Assembly (NCBI RefSeq): GCF_904849725.1
Contig: NC_058521.1
Location: 346,006,638 to 346,070,637 of the forward strand
Origin: Hordeum vulgare subsp. vulgare
Lineage: Eukaryota > Streptophyta > Magnoliopsida > Poales > Poaceae
Direction: 5' to 3'
Length of the DNA stretch: 64,000 nt
Shown here in pieces: positions 45,685-54,652 of this stretch. The stretch's first letter is position 1, and each line of letters starts with the position of its first letter. The notes under the pieces were generated by a model. It was not told where the DNA came from. It saw only the letters and a program-made list of their open reading frames with translations, and did no database searches. A program made the translations under genes and the position numbers.

Positions 45685-46168
45685 TGTGTTTGTTGCAATA
45701 GGTCATAGCCATGGAATTATATCTGTTGCAAAAAAACATTGCCATGAAAACTGGCCTGTTACGATAACGTATCACCACCAAATTTGCATGTTGCAATAAG
45801 TTTTGGCTACAAATCGGTGGTTGTTGCGATAGGTATGTTGCCACAAAATCATATCGTTGCGATATGGTATTGCCACGAGAACTCATTCGTTGCGCTAGGT
45901 TATTTCCACAAAGAGTTTTTCGTGGCAATATGTGCATCTTGCAACGACATGACTCGTGGCAATATAATTCAATTGCCACGACGACAACCGTTGCGATACC
46001 ACTACATGTTGCCACGATACAAAAAACTGTTGCGAGATCCTATTGCCACGGAGTTTATTGCAACGCTTAGTAACGATTTTTACTTTGTCGCAATAGATAC
46101 ATATTGCCACGGTTTGTTGCTTATTGCAACAGAAAAATTCGTTGCAATAGACTGTTTCCCCTGTAGTG
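45685..46168. repeat. Right subterminal repeats and TIR of CACTA-C
   Basis: Dense array of GTTGCAATAG, GTTGCGATA, TTGCCACGA and TGGCAATAT motifs, spaced roughly 20-40 bases, ending in the CACTA TIR. Overlapping frames (45662-46015 and 45784-46239) are made of these motifs and are not genes. Confidence 0.8.
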
Positions 46169-46370
46169 TTTGCTCCGGAGTCGCCTGGAATGAAGCCTTT
46201 GGGACACGAGTCTCGTGGGTCGAAGGCTCGTCGACCTAAGGCTCGTGAACAGGAGACCGCGTAGCCTCCACCTCAGACGAATCCACCATAGCATTCTTGT
46301 GCTCTGGTGAATCATCTTGGGGTGGCGGCGAGGAAGGCGTGGAGGCCACCGCCCTACCTCTCCCGCGGCC
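46169..46370 (-). pseudogene. CACTA-B TNP1-like gene, 5' exon fragment
   Basis: Minus-strand sequence matching the N-terminal proline-rich exon of the CACTA-A TNP1-like gene (SSPPPQDDSPEHKNAMVD-type). It continues across the CACTA-C insertion at 35005. Upstream it is fused at about 46370-46378 to the DUF4216 exon of the transposase by a deletion, so the normal start and promoter of this gene are gone. Confidence 0.65.
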
Positions 46371-46378
46371 ATGTTGTA

Positions 46379-49290
46379 ATTGTCAAATGAACGGACCTGA
46401 TAGTCAAAACCATTAGCGACTTGTCTCAACTTGGCGTCCATAGACTCTGCATCATCCTACAAGTTTAATAACAAAGAATGGCTGCATTAGCCGCAAATTA
46501 GACCAAGAAATCAAATGGCCCATTAATGGTAATTAATTACCCTTTGTTTGAACCAAGAAATGAAACCGGGATAGTCGCCTCCATGCTTTGCGAGAAGCTC
46601 ATACTCTTCGAGGAAATCATTTTCAATGACCGCTCCATCCAAGAATTTGGTAACGTATCGATTATATCAAATATCCGGGAATAAGAGTAGTTCAAAGGAA
46701 TTAGAAGTTGCGGAACAATAATTTGACGAGAACTTACTTGATGTACGGCCGCACTTCTGTTAGGTTGGTGAAGATATACAATGAAATGGTCCGCCATTCT
46801 TCGACATCCAACGATTTCCCTTTCGAAGCACCGGATTGTGCGAGCTTCCCTTTGAATAGGACGAGGTTGGATCGACCTTTTTTAGGATCGCCATCATTGT
46901 ACCGAGACTTCGGGTTATGCAAATGATGATTTTTGGCTTCGGAGTGTGCTGTCACGAAGTTTGCCGCCTCCTCAGTAATGAATGCCTCGGCCATCAATGC
47001 TTCAATTCTATGTTTATTTTTATATTTAGCTCGAAGCGTCTTCTGCATCCTCTCAGTTGAGTAGCACCATCGATTTTGAACGGGCCACCCCAATCCTGCC
47101 TCGGTCGGGTGATGCAAAATCAAATGATGCATTGGATTAAAGAATCCCGGTGGAAAGATCTTTTCTATTTTGCAGATCAACTCCGATGCCAACTCTTCCA
47201 TTTCATCTAGCACGATAGGCGATAGCTCTTTCGCACAAAGAGAACGGAAGAAATAGCTCAGCTCTGCCAGTACTAGCCATTCATCCTTAGGGATAAAGCC
47301 ACGCAACATCACCGACATTACCCGCTCAATCCATATGTGCCAAGCATGACTCTTGAGAACAAATATTTTCAATTTCTCAAGACTTGCTCCCCTCTTTAGA
47401 TTCGCAGCATACCCATCGGGGAACATCAACCACGTTTTCACCCACAATAGCATTTCCCTCATAGGTGGCCTTTGAAGATTGAACCATGCCTTTGGCTTCG
47501 CTATGCTTTGCTTTCCTTTCCGTTGTCACAGATTTTGTAACCGTCTATCACATGGAGCCTCCAGGTCGATTCTAGCCTTATGATTATCTTTTGACTTCCC
47601 CTCTATGCCGACCAATGTACCAAAAATGGCCTATGCAGTATTCTTTTCAGAGTGCATCACGTCGATTTTGTGTGGGCAAAGGAGGTCTTTGAAGTAAGGC
47701 AGATCCCATAAGCATGACTTGTGAGTCCAGGCGTGTTCCGTATTATACCCTTTGAAGTACCCTGGACGCAAAGGATCAGGCTCGAGAGCGTTTAACTGAT
47801 CAAGGATCTGTTGGCCTGTTAACGCAGCTAGTGCAGTATTTTTGACAACTCTACCTTTGATGAAATTCTTCTTGTCTTTTCTGAACTTATGGTCGGAATC
47901 CAGGAACTGGCTATGCATGTTGAAGCAAGAAAACTTGCGACCAGCCTGCAGTTAATGGAACTGAAGAGCTGCCTTGCATGTGGTTCAGGGGAACCTTCCA
48001 TGCACACACCAGCCAGCGAATAGCTCAAACGCCGGATAATCATGTGTCGAGTACATGTACCACACATGCATTTTGAAATTTGTTTTGGTAGCGGCGTCGT
48101 AGGTCTTGATCCCATTATCCCAGGCTTCTTGCAACTCATCCTTAAGCGGATGCATGTAGACATTCATATTCTTCCCAGGATAGTTGGGCCCTGGAATTAT
48201 CAACGTCAGGAAAATGTTATTTCTTTTCATAATCTCTCCGGGTGGGAGATTGAGTGGAATGACAAATACAGGCCAACAACTGTATTGTGCTGCCGTCATA
48301 CCATACACACTGAACTCATCTGTGCTGATGGCAACTCTAGGATGCCTTGGACCTTCCGATTTATCCTTATGTAATGCATCGAAGTGCTTCCATGCAAAAC
48401 CATCTGAAGTGTGTATAGAATCTTGTTCCCATCTGCATCTACTTCGGTTCTTTTGCCGAATTTGTGCCATGTCATCTGTCTGACCGTCTCTTCGACCATG
48501 AAAAGACGTTGAACTCTTGGTATGATTGGCAGATACCGAAGAACACTAATGGGGATTTTGGTCTGATTCTTCTCACCCATACCATTGTCTACCACAATAT
48601 ACCTGGAAGAATTGCAAATGGGGCAATAGTTCAAGGCCGCATACTCAAGCCTAAATAAGGCACATCCATTCTCACAGGCATGTATCTTATGGTAGGGCAT
48701 CTTAAGTACACGGAGGATTTTCTCTGACTGGTACAGGTTTGCAGGCAGTACATGGCCTTTGGGTAGAAAACGTCCAAATATCTTCATCATCGCATCGTAG
48801 CATTCTCTGCCTAGGTTGAATTGATCCTTCAGATCCATTACTTGTGGAATCGCATCCAGCTGACAAAGCTTAGTCTGCTCATGGGGAGGACGTTCTGAAG
48901 ACTCCAACATTTCATAGAAGGCCTTTGCAGATTCCTCCATCTCATCGTTTGAATATCGAGCATCATCAATGTCATGCACCATGTTTTCAATCCCGGTACC
49001 ATGCTCGTCGGTGCAACGACGAATCACCTCAGCTCTGGCACGTTGGTCAGACTCACCATGAAAAGTCCACACCGTATAATTAGGCGTAAAACCCCACTTC
49101 TGGAGGTGTTTACCCATTTCAAACTTTTTCTGCTTTTTCCAGTTGTCGCAGTTGGGACAGGGGCATCATGTTTTATGCTGGCCATTTGCAAATGCGGCTC
49201 GCACAAACCCCCTGGTTTTTGTTAACCATTCATGTGTCATGTCTTTCTGACTAGGATGACCAGTTTACATCCAAGAACGATCACTCGTCT
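46379..49290 (-). pseudogene. CACTA-B TNP2-type transposase remnant
   Basis: Same gene as at 28514-32103. The start is lost: at the position of the CACTA-A ATG the codon is ACG (about 49288), followed shortly by TAA where CACTA-A has Tyr. Recognisable parts: 49117-48430 (Transpos_assoc end through KGHVLPANLYQSEKILRVLK); a one-base frameshift near 48420; 48470-47985 with YGMTAAQYSCWPVFVIPLNL and IPGPNYPGKNMNVYMHPLKD; stop where CACTA-A has Cys (47985); 47918-47631 with HKIDVMHSEKNTA; 47462-46738 with DUF4218 (DGYAANLKRGASLEKLK). A GTAAGT donor follows. The DUF4216 exon is cut after VRQVANGFDYQVRSF-type sequence by a deletion. Clearly dead, older than CACTA-A. Confidence 0.85.
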
Positions 49291-49423
49291 TGCCTAGCCA
49301 CCTATGGGCACACAAGAATTAAATATATAATTCATCATCTATATTCATCAGCTAATCAAGTTTGTCAGTTTTATTATGTCCATGTAACCTACACGCTAAT
49401 AGGTAAAGATAGGTCCTAATCCC

Positions 49424-49641
49424 ACCCGAGTATGTGTAGATTGGGTTCGTTTTCCCATGTTCTTCTCCAGATCCGATGCAGAATTTCGGCTGCACCTCCA
49501 CGCTGTTCTCCTGATACACGTCTCGGCAATAAGCAGAGAGGATGCGTACCCGGAGAACAACAGGGAGGCACTGACAAAATTCCGCATCGGACCCGGAGCA
49601 CATCATACGGGAAAACGAACCCAATCTACACATATTCCGGC
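49424..49641. repeat. Long inverted repeat upstream of the CACTA-B transposase
   Basis: Same structure and position as 32240-32457: left arm starts ACCCGAGTATGTGTAGATTG (49424), right arm ends in its near complement (CAATCTACACATATTCCGG, to about 49641), loop about 40 bases with CGGCAATAAGCAGAGAGGATG. Conservation in two elements of the family shows it predates their separation. Confidence 0.85.
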
Positions 49642-50044
49642 TGTCCATGGATAACGTTGGACAATTCGAAAGGATGGCGGTTATAAATATGCAAATACAT
49701 GCATATTTATACATGTCGCCCTTTCTAATGTGAGACGCATACTAGTCATGCATAGTCATGATTGAAGAAACCTATAACTAGCAAGTTTCATCGACACGAA
49801 GACCGGAACAGAGTAAATTAAGGGGGTAGGAGGAGAAGTCATTTGTGCTCACCAACAAATGCAGGGATGGAGCTCGTCCAACGCACTTGGAGGTCGCCGA
49901 ACAACTGCACATTGAAATTCACAAGATCAACACAAATATGATGTTTTTATAATTAACATAATTGGAAAATATGTGACCTAACTCATAATTTACAAAACTA
50001 TGACCCCGTCGGCCTCTAGAAGGCCGAAAAGCACCTTCTCGTTC
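49642..50044. other. Spacer in the 5' region of CACTA-B
   Basis: Non-coding, homologous in its first part to 32458-32757 of CACTA-A. Nothing else recognised. Confidence 0.4.
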
Positions 50045-50550
50045 AACGTTGGGCAGAAGAGGTGTCGGGGGTCGGGGCTTAGTGGCGTCGAGGGTCGGTG
50101 GTGTCGGGTGTCGGTGGCATAGGGTGTCGGGGGTTAGTTGCATCGGTGGTCGGGGGTTAGTGTGGTCGGGGGTCGAGGGTCAGTGGCGTCGGGGGTCGGG
50201 GTGTTTTCGGTCAACAAGAGGCCGAAGATGTGTCGGGGGTCGGGGGTTGGGGGTCAGTGGCGTCGGGGGTCGGGGGTTGGGGGTCGAGAGTCATGGGCGC
50301 CGGAGTCGAGGGTCAGTGGCGTCGGGCGTCGGGGGTCGAGGGTTAGTGGCATCGAGAGTCGAGGGTTAGTGGCGTCGGGCGTCGAGGGGTCGGGGGTTAG
50401 TGGAGTCGTGGGTCGGGGGTCGGGGGTCGGGGGTCAGTGGTGTCGGGCGTCGGGCGTCGGGAGTAGGGTGTCAGTGGTGACTGGGGTCGGGGGTAGAGGG
50501 TCGAGGTTGGGTGGCGTCGGGCGTCGGGGGTCGTGGGCCGGGGGTCGGGG
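50045..50550. repeat. GTCGGGGGTC minisatellite of CACTA-B
   Basis: About 500 bases built from GTCGGGGGTCGGGGGTTAGT and GTCGGGGGTCGAGGGTCAGT type units mixed with TGGCGTCGGGCGTC, periods of 7, 14 and 21-28 bases. G-rich on the plus strand with repeated GGGGG runs. Frames encode Gly/Val/Ser/Arg repeats and are not genes. CACTA-A lacks it at the equivalent place. Confidence 0.85.
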
Positions 50551-50984
50551 TCCTCTTCTTTCTTCTTCTCCTCTCTCCTCTTTTTCTTCTTCTTCTTCTT
50601 CTTCTTCTTGATGATCTTCTTCTTCTTATTCTTCTTCTTCTTTTTTTCTCCTCCTCCTCCTCTTCTTCTTCTTCTTTCTTTTCTCTTTCTCCTCCTCTCC
50701 TTTTTCCTCTTCTTATTCTTCTTCTTTTTTTTTCTTCTAGTTTAGGCTTCTCTTGTTTTCTACTAAGTTTTTTTCTTTTCTATCTATTTTTTTCTTTTCT
50801 ATCTACTTTTTCTACCTAATAAGCTAACTATCCAATTTAACATAAAAACAGAAAAAACTAACTATCCAATTTAATAGAAAAAATAGAAAATAAACTAACT
50901 ATCTAAATTAACTATAAAATTTAAAAGAACAAACAGGAAAAAAGGAAAAAAAGGATAAAAAAACTCACCTGCAGGGACAGTGGG
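50551..50984. repeat. TTC-rich tract and CTAACTATC repeats (CACTA-B)
   Basis: (CTT)n / (CCT)n sequence to about 50760, then AACTAACTATCCAATTTAA repeats with a period near 45 bases. No gene. Confidence 0.65.
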
Positions 50985-51359
50985 CGGCCGGGGCAGGGGG
51001 GCCTGGCAAGTGTGGCGCCGGGGCGGGCAAGGGCGTCGGGCGAGGGCAGGGCGCCGACTGTGGTGGGTTGGGGGCCAACACAGGGCGTAGAGGAGGAGGG
51101 GGTGTGCGCGGAGGGGCGGTGCGGTGGTGGAGGAGGGAGTCGCGGCGGTGGTGGAGGAAAGGGGGTTTGCGGGGAGGGGCGGCACGGTGGTGGAGGACGG
51201 GCAACGTGGTGGTGGAGGAGGGGGTCGCGGCGGTGGTGGAGGAGAGGGGGTCGCGGGGAGGAGGGGGTGCACGGTGGTGGAGGACAAATCTGGTGAGGGG
51301 GGTGTGGCGTGGGGGAGAAGCGGGTGGGAGAGAGAGTGGGTTACAGTTTTGGGGCCCGT
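50985..51359. repeat. GC-rich GGTGGTGGAGG minisatellite (CACTA-B)
   Basis: Repeats of GGTGGTGGAGGA-GGGG-GTCGCGG with a period of 36-60 bases; equivalent to 33701-34080 of CACTA-A. Frames on both strands are low complexity. Confidence 0.7.
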
Positions 51360-51761
51360 CCCCTTTGCCTTCTGCAGGCAGACGACAAAGGTGGGGCGGC
51401 ACACGACAAAGGGTTGGGTGGGGGCGGGGTGGGGTGGGTTTGGTTCTGTCCGTTAGGGATGGCGCCGGTTGTCCCCTTTGTCGTCTGCGTCCACCTTATT
51501 TGTCGTCCGCTGGCAGACGGCAATGGTCTGGCTGATGGCAAATTGGTTCTTTGCCAACAGCCAAGCCTTTGCCGTCTACCTGCACCTTCTGTGTCGTCTG
51601 CTAGCTGACGACAAAGTAATGGATGTTGGCAAAGATACTATTTGCCAACAACCATTACTTTGCCGTTTGTTCTTTGTCAGCTGACGGCAAAGAGGCTATT
51701 TGGCATCAGCCAGCTGACGGCAAAGACTAGGCACATGGCAAATTATCTATGTCCAGTAGTG
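51360..51761. repeat. Right subterminal repeats and TIR of CACTA-B
   Basis: CTTTGCCGTCTG, GACGGCAAAG and GACGACAAAG motifs in both orientations, ending in a good CACTA terminus (minus strand CACTACTGGACATAG). GAT at 51762-51764 repeats 14228-14230. Confidence 0.85.
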
Positions 51762-52173
51762 GATTAGGGCGGAACCCCATCTTGTTCGTCAAGTCAGGAA
51801 GCCAAAGCCTCAAACTTGATTTTTGTCCTCCAACTATCACAACTAGTAATGAATTTACAATGAATCACAAGTTGACACGCATGTCATTATAAAATATAAT
51901 GACAACACTTCGACTCCTGCTGACTGACAATCATGACATGCAAGTCATGTTAAATTACACACATGCCTCACACACATATGAGCCATACTATTCATATCAA
52001 ACCTGAAAAACAGAGTTACGCATAGAATCACATTCTACCGATTTGTGTGATCGTGTATGAAATATACAGCTCTACACCCATTGAGGTCCCGCTAGCTGGT
52101 TAGCACGCAATGTTTGAAGAGGCAGAACCCTCGAGGGTGCGGGGAGCACCCATCATTCTCGGAAATCACATAT
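51762..52173 (-). repeat. Copia-2 5' LTR, interrupted segment 1
   Basis: Non-coding sequence that continues the TGAT at 14227-14230 after the CACTA-B insertion. Next to the Copia-2 primer site it should be the inner end of the Copia-2 LTR (minus orientation). It is cut at 52173 by the Gypsy insertion (TSD CATAT) and resumes at 58905. Assignment as an LTR is an inference from position; no second copy is in the window. Confidence 0.5.
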
Positions 52174-53723
52174 TGATACGTCTCCAACATATCTATAAGT
52201 TTTGATGGTTTCATGCTATTATCTTGTCAAACTTTGGATGTTTTAGATGCCTTTTAGTTATTTTCTGGGACTAACTTATTAATCCAGTGCCAAGTGCCAG
52301 TTCCTGTTTTTTCCATGTTTTTGAGCCCTTTCAGAGGAGATTTTGAAATGGAGTCCAAATGGAAGAAAATCCCCGAAAACATTTTGTCTGGAACGGAAGA
52401 AGATCAGAGATCTTGGGGGCCAAGAGAGAAGAGCCCCAGGGGCCCCACAAGCCCCCACCTCGGGGCCAGGGGGCCGCGGCATGCAGGCTTGTGGGCCCCC
52501 TGCAGTTCCCCTGACCTAGATCTTGCGCCTATAAATTCCCAAATATTCCCAAAAAAATTAGGGGAGCATCGTAATTACTTTTCCGCCGCCGCAAGCTTCT
52601 GTCTCCGCAAGATCCCATCTGGGCATGTCCTGGTGCCCTGTCAGAGGGGGGATTCGGACACGGAAGGCTTCTCCATCAACACCATGACCTCTCTGATGAT
52701 GCGTGAGTAGTTCACCATAGACCTACGGGTCAAGAGCTAGTAACTAGATGGCTTCTTCTCTCTTTGGATCTTCAATACAAAGTTCTCCATGATCTTCATG
52801 GAGATCTATACAATGTAATCTTCTTTTGCGGTGTGTTTGTCGAGATCCGATGAATTGTGGATTTATGATCAGATTATCTATGAATCTTATTTGAGTTTCT
52901 CCTGATCTCTCTTATGCATGATTTCATATCCTTGTAATTCTCTTCGAGTTGTGGGTATTGTTTGGCCAATTAGATCTATGATTCTTGCCATGGGAGAAGT
53001 GCTGGGTTTTGGCTTCATATCGTGCGGTGACCTCACCCAGTGACAGAAGGGGTAGCGAGGCCGTATCGTATTGTTGCCATCAAGGGTAAAAGGATGGGGT
53101 TTTCATCATTGGTTTGAGATTATCCCTCTACATCATGTCATCTTGCTTAAAGCGTTACTCTGTTCGTCATGAACTCAATACACTAGATGCATGCTGGATA
53201 GCGGTCGATGTGTGGAGTAATAGTAGTAGATGCAGAAAGTATCGGTCCACTTGTCTCGGACGTGATGCCTATATGCTAGATCATTGCCTTAGATATCGTC
53301 ATGACTTTGTGCGGTTCTATCAATTGCTCGACAGTAATTTGTTCATCCACCGTGATATTTTCTATTTTGGGAGAAGCCTCTAGTGAACACTATGGCCCCC
53401 GGGTCTACTCCACACCATATTTTTAGCCTTAGACTTTTTACTTCGTTGCACTTTCCGCCTTGACATCTCACTTTGCAAACAATCTTGAAGGGATTGACAA
53501 CCCCTTTGAAGCGTTGGGTGCAAGTTTGTTTGTGTTTGCGCAGGTACTTTGGACTTGACTAGGCCCTCCTTCTGAATTGATACCTTGGTTCTCAAACTGA
53601 GGGAAATACTTACCGCTCCTGTGCTGCATCACCCTTCCCTCTTCAAGGGAGAAACCAACGCAAATCAGAGAAGTAACAAGAAGAATTCCTAAGCGCCAGG
53701 GAAGGACTTTTGTTGCCGCAGCA
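52174..53723 (+). repeat. 5' LTR of Gypsy-2
   Basis: 1550 bp, TG...CA. A CCTATAAATT TATA box lies at 52530-52535. It aligns end to end with 57355-58899 with scattered substitutions and small indels. Some substitutions are C/T or G/A, consistent with methylation decay. Confidence 0.93.
52530..52535 (+). promoter_or_regulatory. TATA box of the Gypsy-2 5' LTR
   Basis: TATAAA within GCGCCTATAAATTCCC, preserved in the 3' LTR (57704-57709). About 360 bases into the LTR, a normal U3 position. Confidence 0.65.
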
Positions 53724-53733
53724 GAATGATTTC

Positions 53734-53752
53734 TGGCGCTGTTGCTAGGGAG
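53734..53752 (+). other. Gypsy-2 primer-binding site (tRNA-Asp type)
   Basis: TGGCGCTGTTGCTAGGGAG, 10 bases after the LTR. It resembles the TGGCGCCGTTGCCGGGGAG primer site of Athila/related plant Gypsy elements, complementary to the 3' end of tRNA-Asp, with two changes. Confidence 0.75.
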
Positions 53753-53949
53753 GAAGATCAAGTAAAGGACTCATCCAAGTAAGTGTCGCAAACTCATCTC
53801 TTGCATTTACTTTTTTTGCCAGCCGCCTCTCGTTTTCCTCTCCCCCACTTCACCAATTTGCCTTTTTCATTCGCCTTTTCGTTCACCCTTTTCGTTCGCC
53901 CTTTTCTCTCGCTTGCTTTCTGCTCGATTGTGTGGGATAGTCTATCCTC

Positions 53950-54652
53950 ATGGCTAGATCCACCACTTCAAACGACACTCCCGAGAGAGAAGTTCTCAAT
54001 TTCAAACAAATTGAGGGAGAAAACTTAAAGGACGCTTGGTATAGGATTTGCAATGCTCAGAGTAGATCTACTCATAAGCAATCCACTACCGTCTTGCTTC
54101 GCAGTTTTTATGTGGGTATTTCTCCTTGGAATAGGTATATTCTTGACACCATCGTAGGTGGAAATTTCTTGGCTAGCCATACCATTGATTCTTACGGAGC
54201 TGTGATAAATTTGGTAGGCTCACCCCCACTCATGGTTAATGGAACTACCTTAACTCTGGAACATGTGATGCATAGACTGGACGCTATTGAAAAAAAAAGT
54301 CGCTACGATTGAACTCATTGAGAATTTGGATAAAAAGATCCACAATAAAATCACTATGTACGGATCCAAGATGGGGATGGTTTTGAAAAGTTTAAAGGAG
54401 AAGGAACCCACAGTTACCGAAAAGGTAGGTCATGATTCCGCTAGGATTGGCAAACTAGAGGATGTTATAACCAACTTAGGTTCCGCTTTTGCCGCTGTGC
54501 AGAATACTCCAAATTTTGCCCACAATAAAATCACCAAGTCCGTCTTTGTTCCTAAAAGTAGTGGTGAATCATCTAGCAAGAAAGATGAAAACCTAAAGAT
54601 AATAAGTGATCATGCCACTTATGGTTTGAGCACCAAAGACGACGATACGTGA
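53950..54652 (+). pseudogene. Gypsy-2 gag-like protein, one frameshift
   Basis: Start ATG at 53950 (context CTCATGGCTAG). The first part, to 54298, encodes a gag-like N-terminal domain with FKQIEGENLKDAWYRICNAQ and LLRSFYVGISPWNRYILD. A run of nine A residues at 54290-54298 then shifts the frame; the second part (to the TGA-type end at 54652) continues with IELIENLDKKIHNKI, a predicted coiled coil, and ends SDHATYGLSTKDDDT. Downstream sequence (TAAGGGCGTTAAACAATAGC and TTGTTGGGAGGCAACCC) is a conserved non-coding segment of this class of elements. Lacks a zinc knuckle and everything of pol. Role in the element: probably RNA packaging or none. Confidence 0.75.

Larger units (their letters stand above)
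35006..46168 (+). mobile_element. CACTA-C: separate CACTA transposon nested in CACTA-B
   Basis: Left end CACTACAAGGAAATTGG at 35006; right end in reverse complement CACTACAGGGGAAACAG from 46168, with the shared inner block GTCTATTGCAACGAA giving a TIR of about 30 bases. TTT target duplications flank it (35003-35005 and 46169-46171). The subterminal motif is GTTGCAA/GTTGCGATA with TTGCCACGA, unlike the GACGGCAAA repeats of CACTA-A and B, and there are no purine/pyrimidine arrays. Two plus-strand genes: TNP2-type (37639-41289) and TNP1-like (41534 to about 44180). It is the best-preserved DNA transposon here. Confidence 0.93.
14231..51761 (-). mobile_element. CACTA-B: outer CACTA (En/Spm-type) DNA transposon carrying nested insertions
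   Basis: The right terminus (minus-strand 5' end) reads CACTACTGGACATAG, ending at 51761; the left terminus is decayed (starts CAGAAAC at 14231, the CACTA bases partly lost). Both flanks carry GAT (14228-14230 and 51762-51764), the 3-bp target duplication typical of CACTA elements, and both ends hold arrays of TTTGCCGTCTGC-type subterminal repeats. Minus-strand order: terminal repeats, minisatellites, hairpin, TNP2-type transposase, TNP1-like gene, purine/pyrimidine hairpin array, terminal repeats. Removing CACTA-A (13.56 kb), CACTA-C (11.16 kb) and the solo LTR (1.55 kb) leaves about 11.3 kb. All genes are broken, so it is now immobile. Confidence 0.85.

Noticed and set aside
50049..51535. 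Gly/Arg/Val-rich frames of 90-157 residues and Pro-rich antisense frames
   Set aside because: Encoded by minisatellites; no conserved domain or plausible start.
53734..53752. tRNA gene fragment
   Set aside because: Only the 18-19 bases complementary to a tRNA 3' end are present next to an LTR; it is a retrotransposon primer site. The same applies to 61484-61502.
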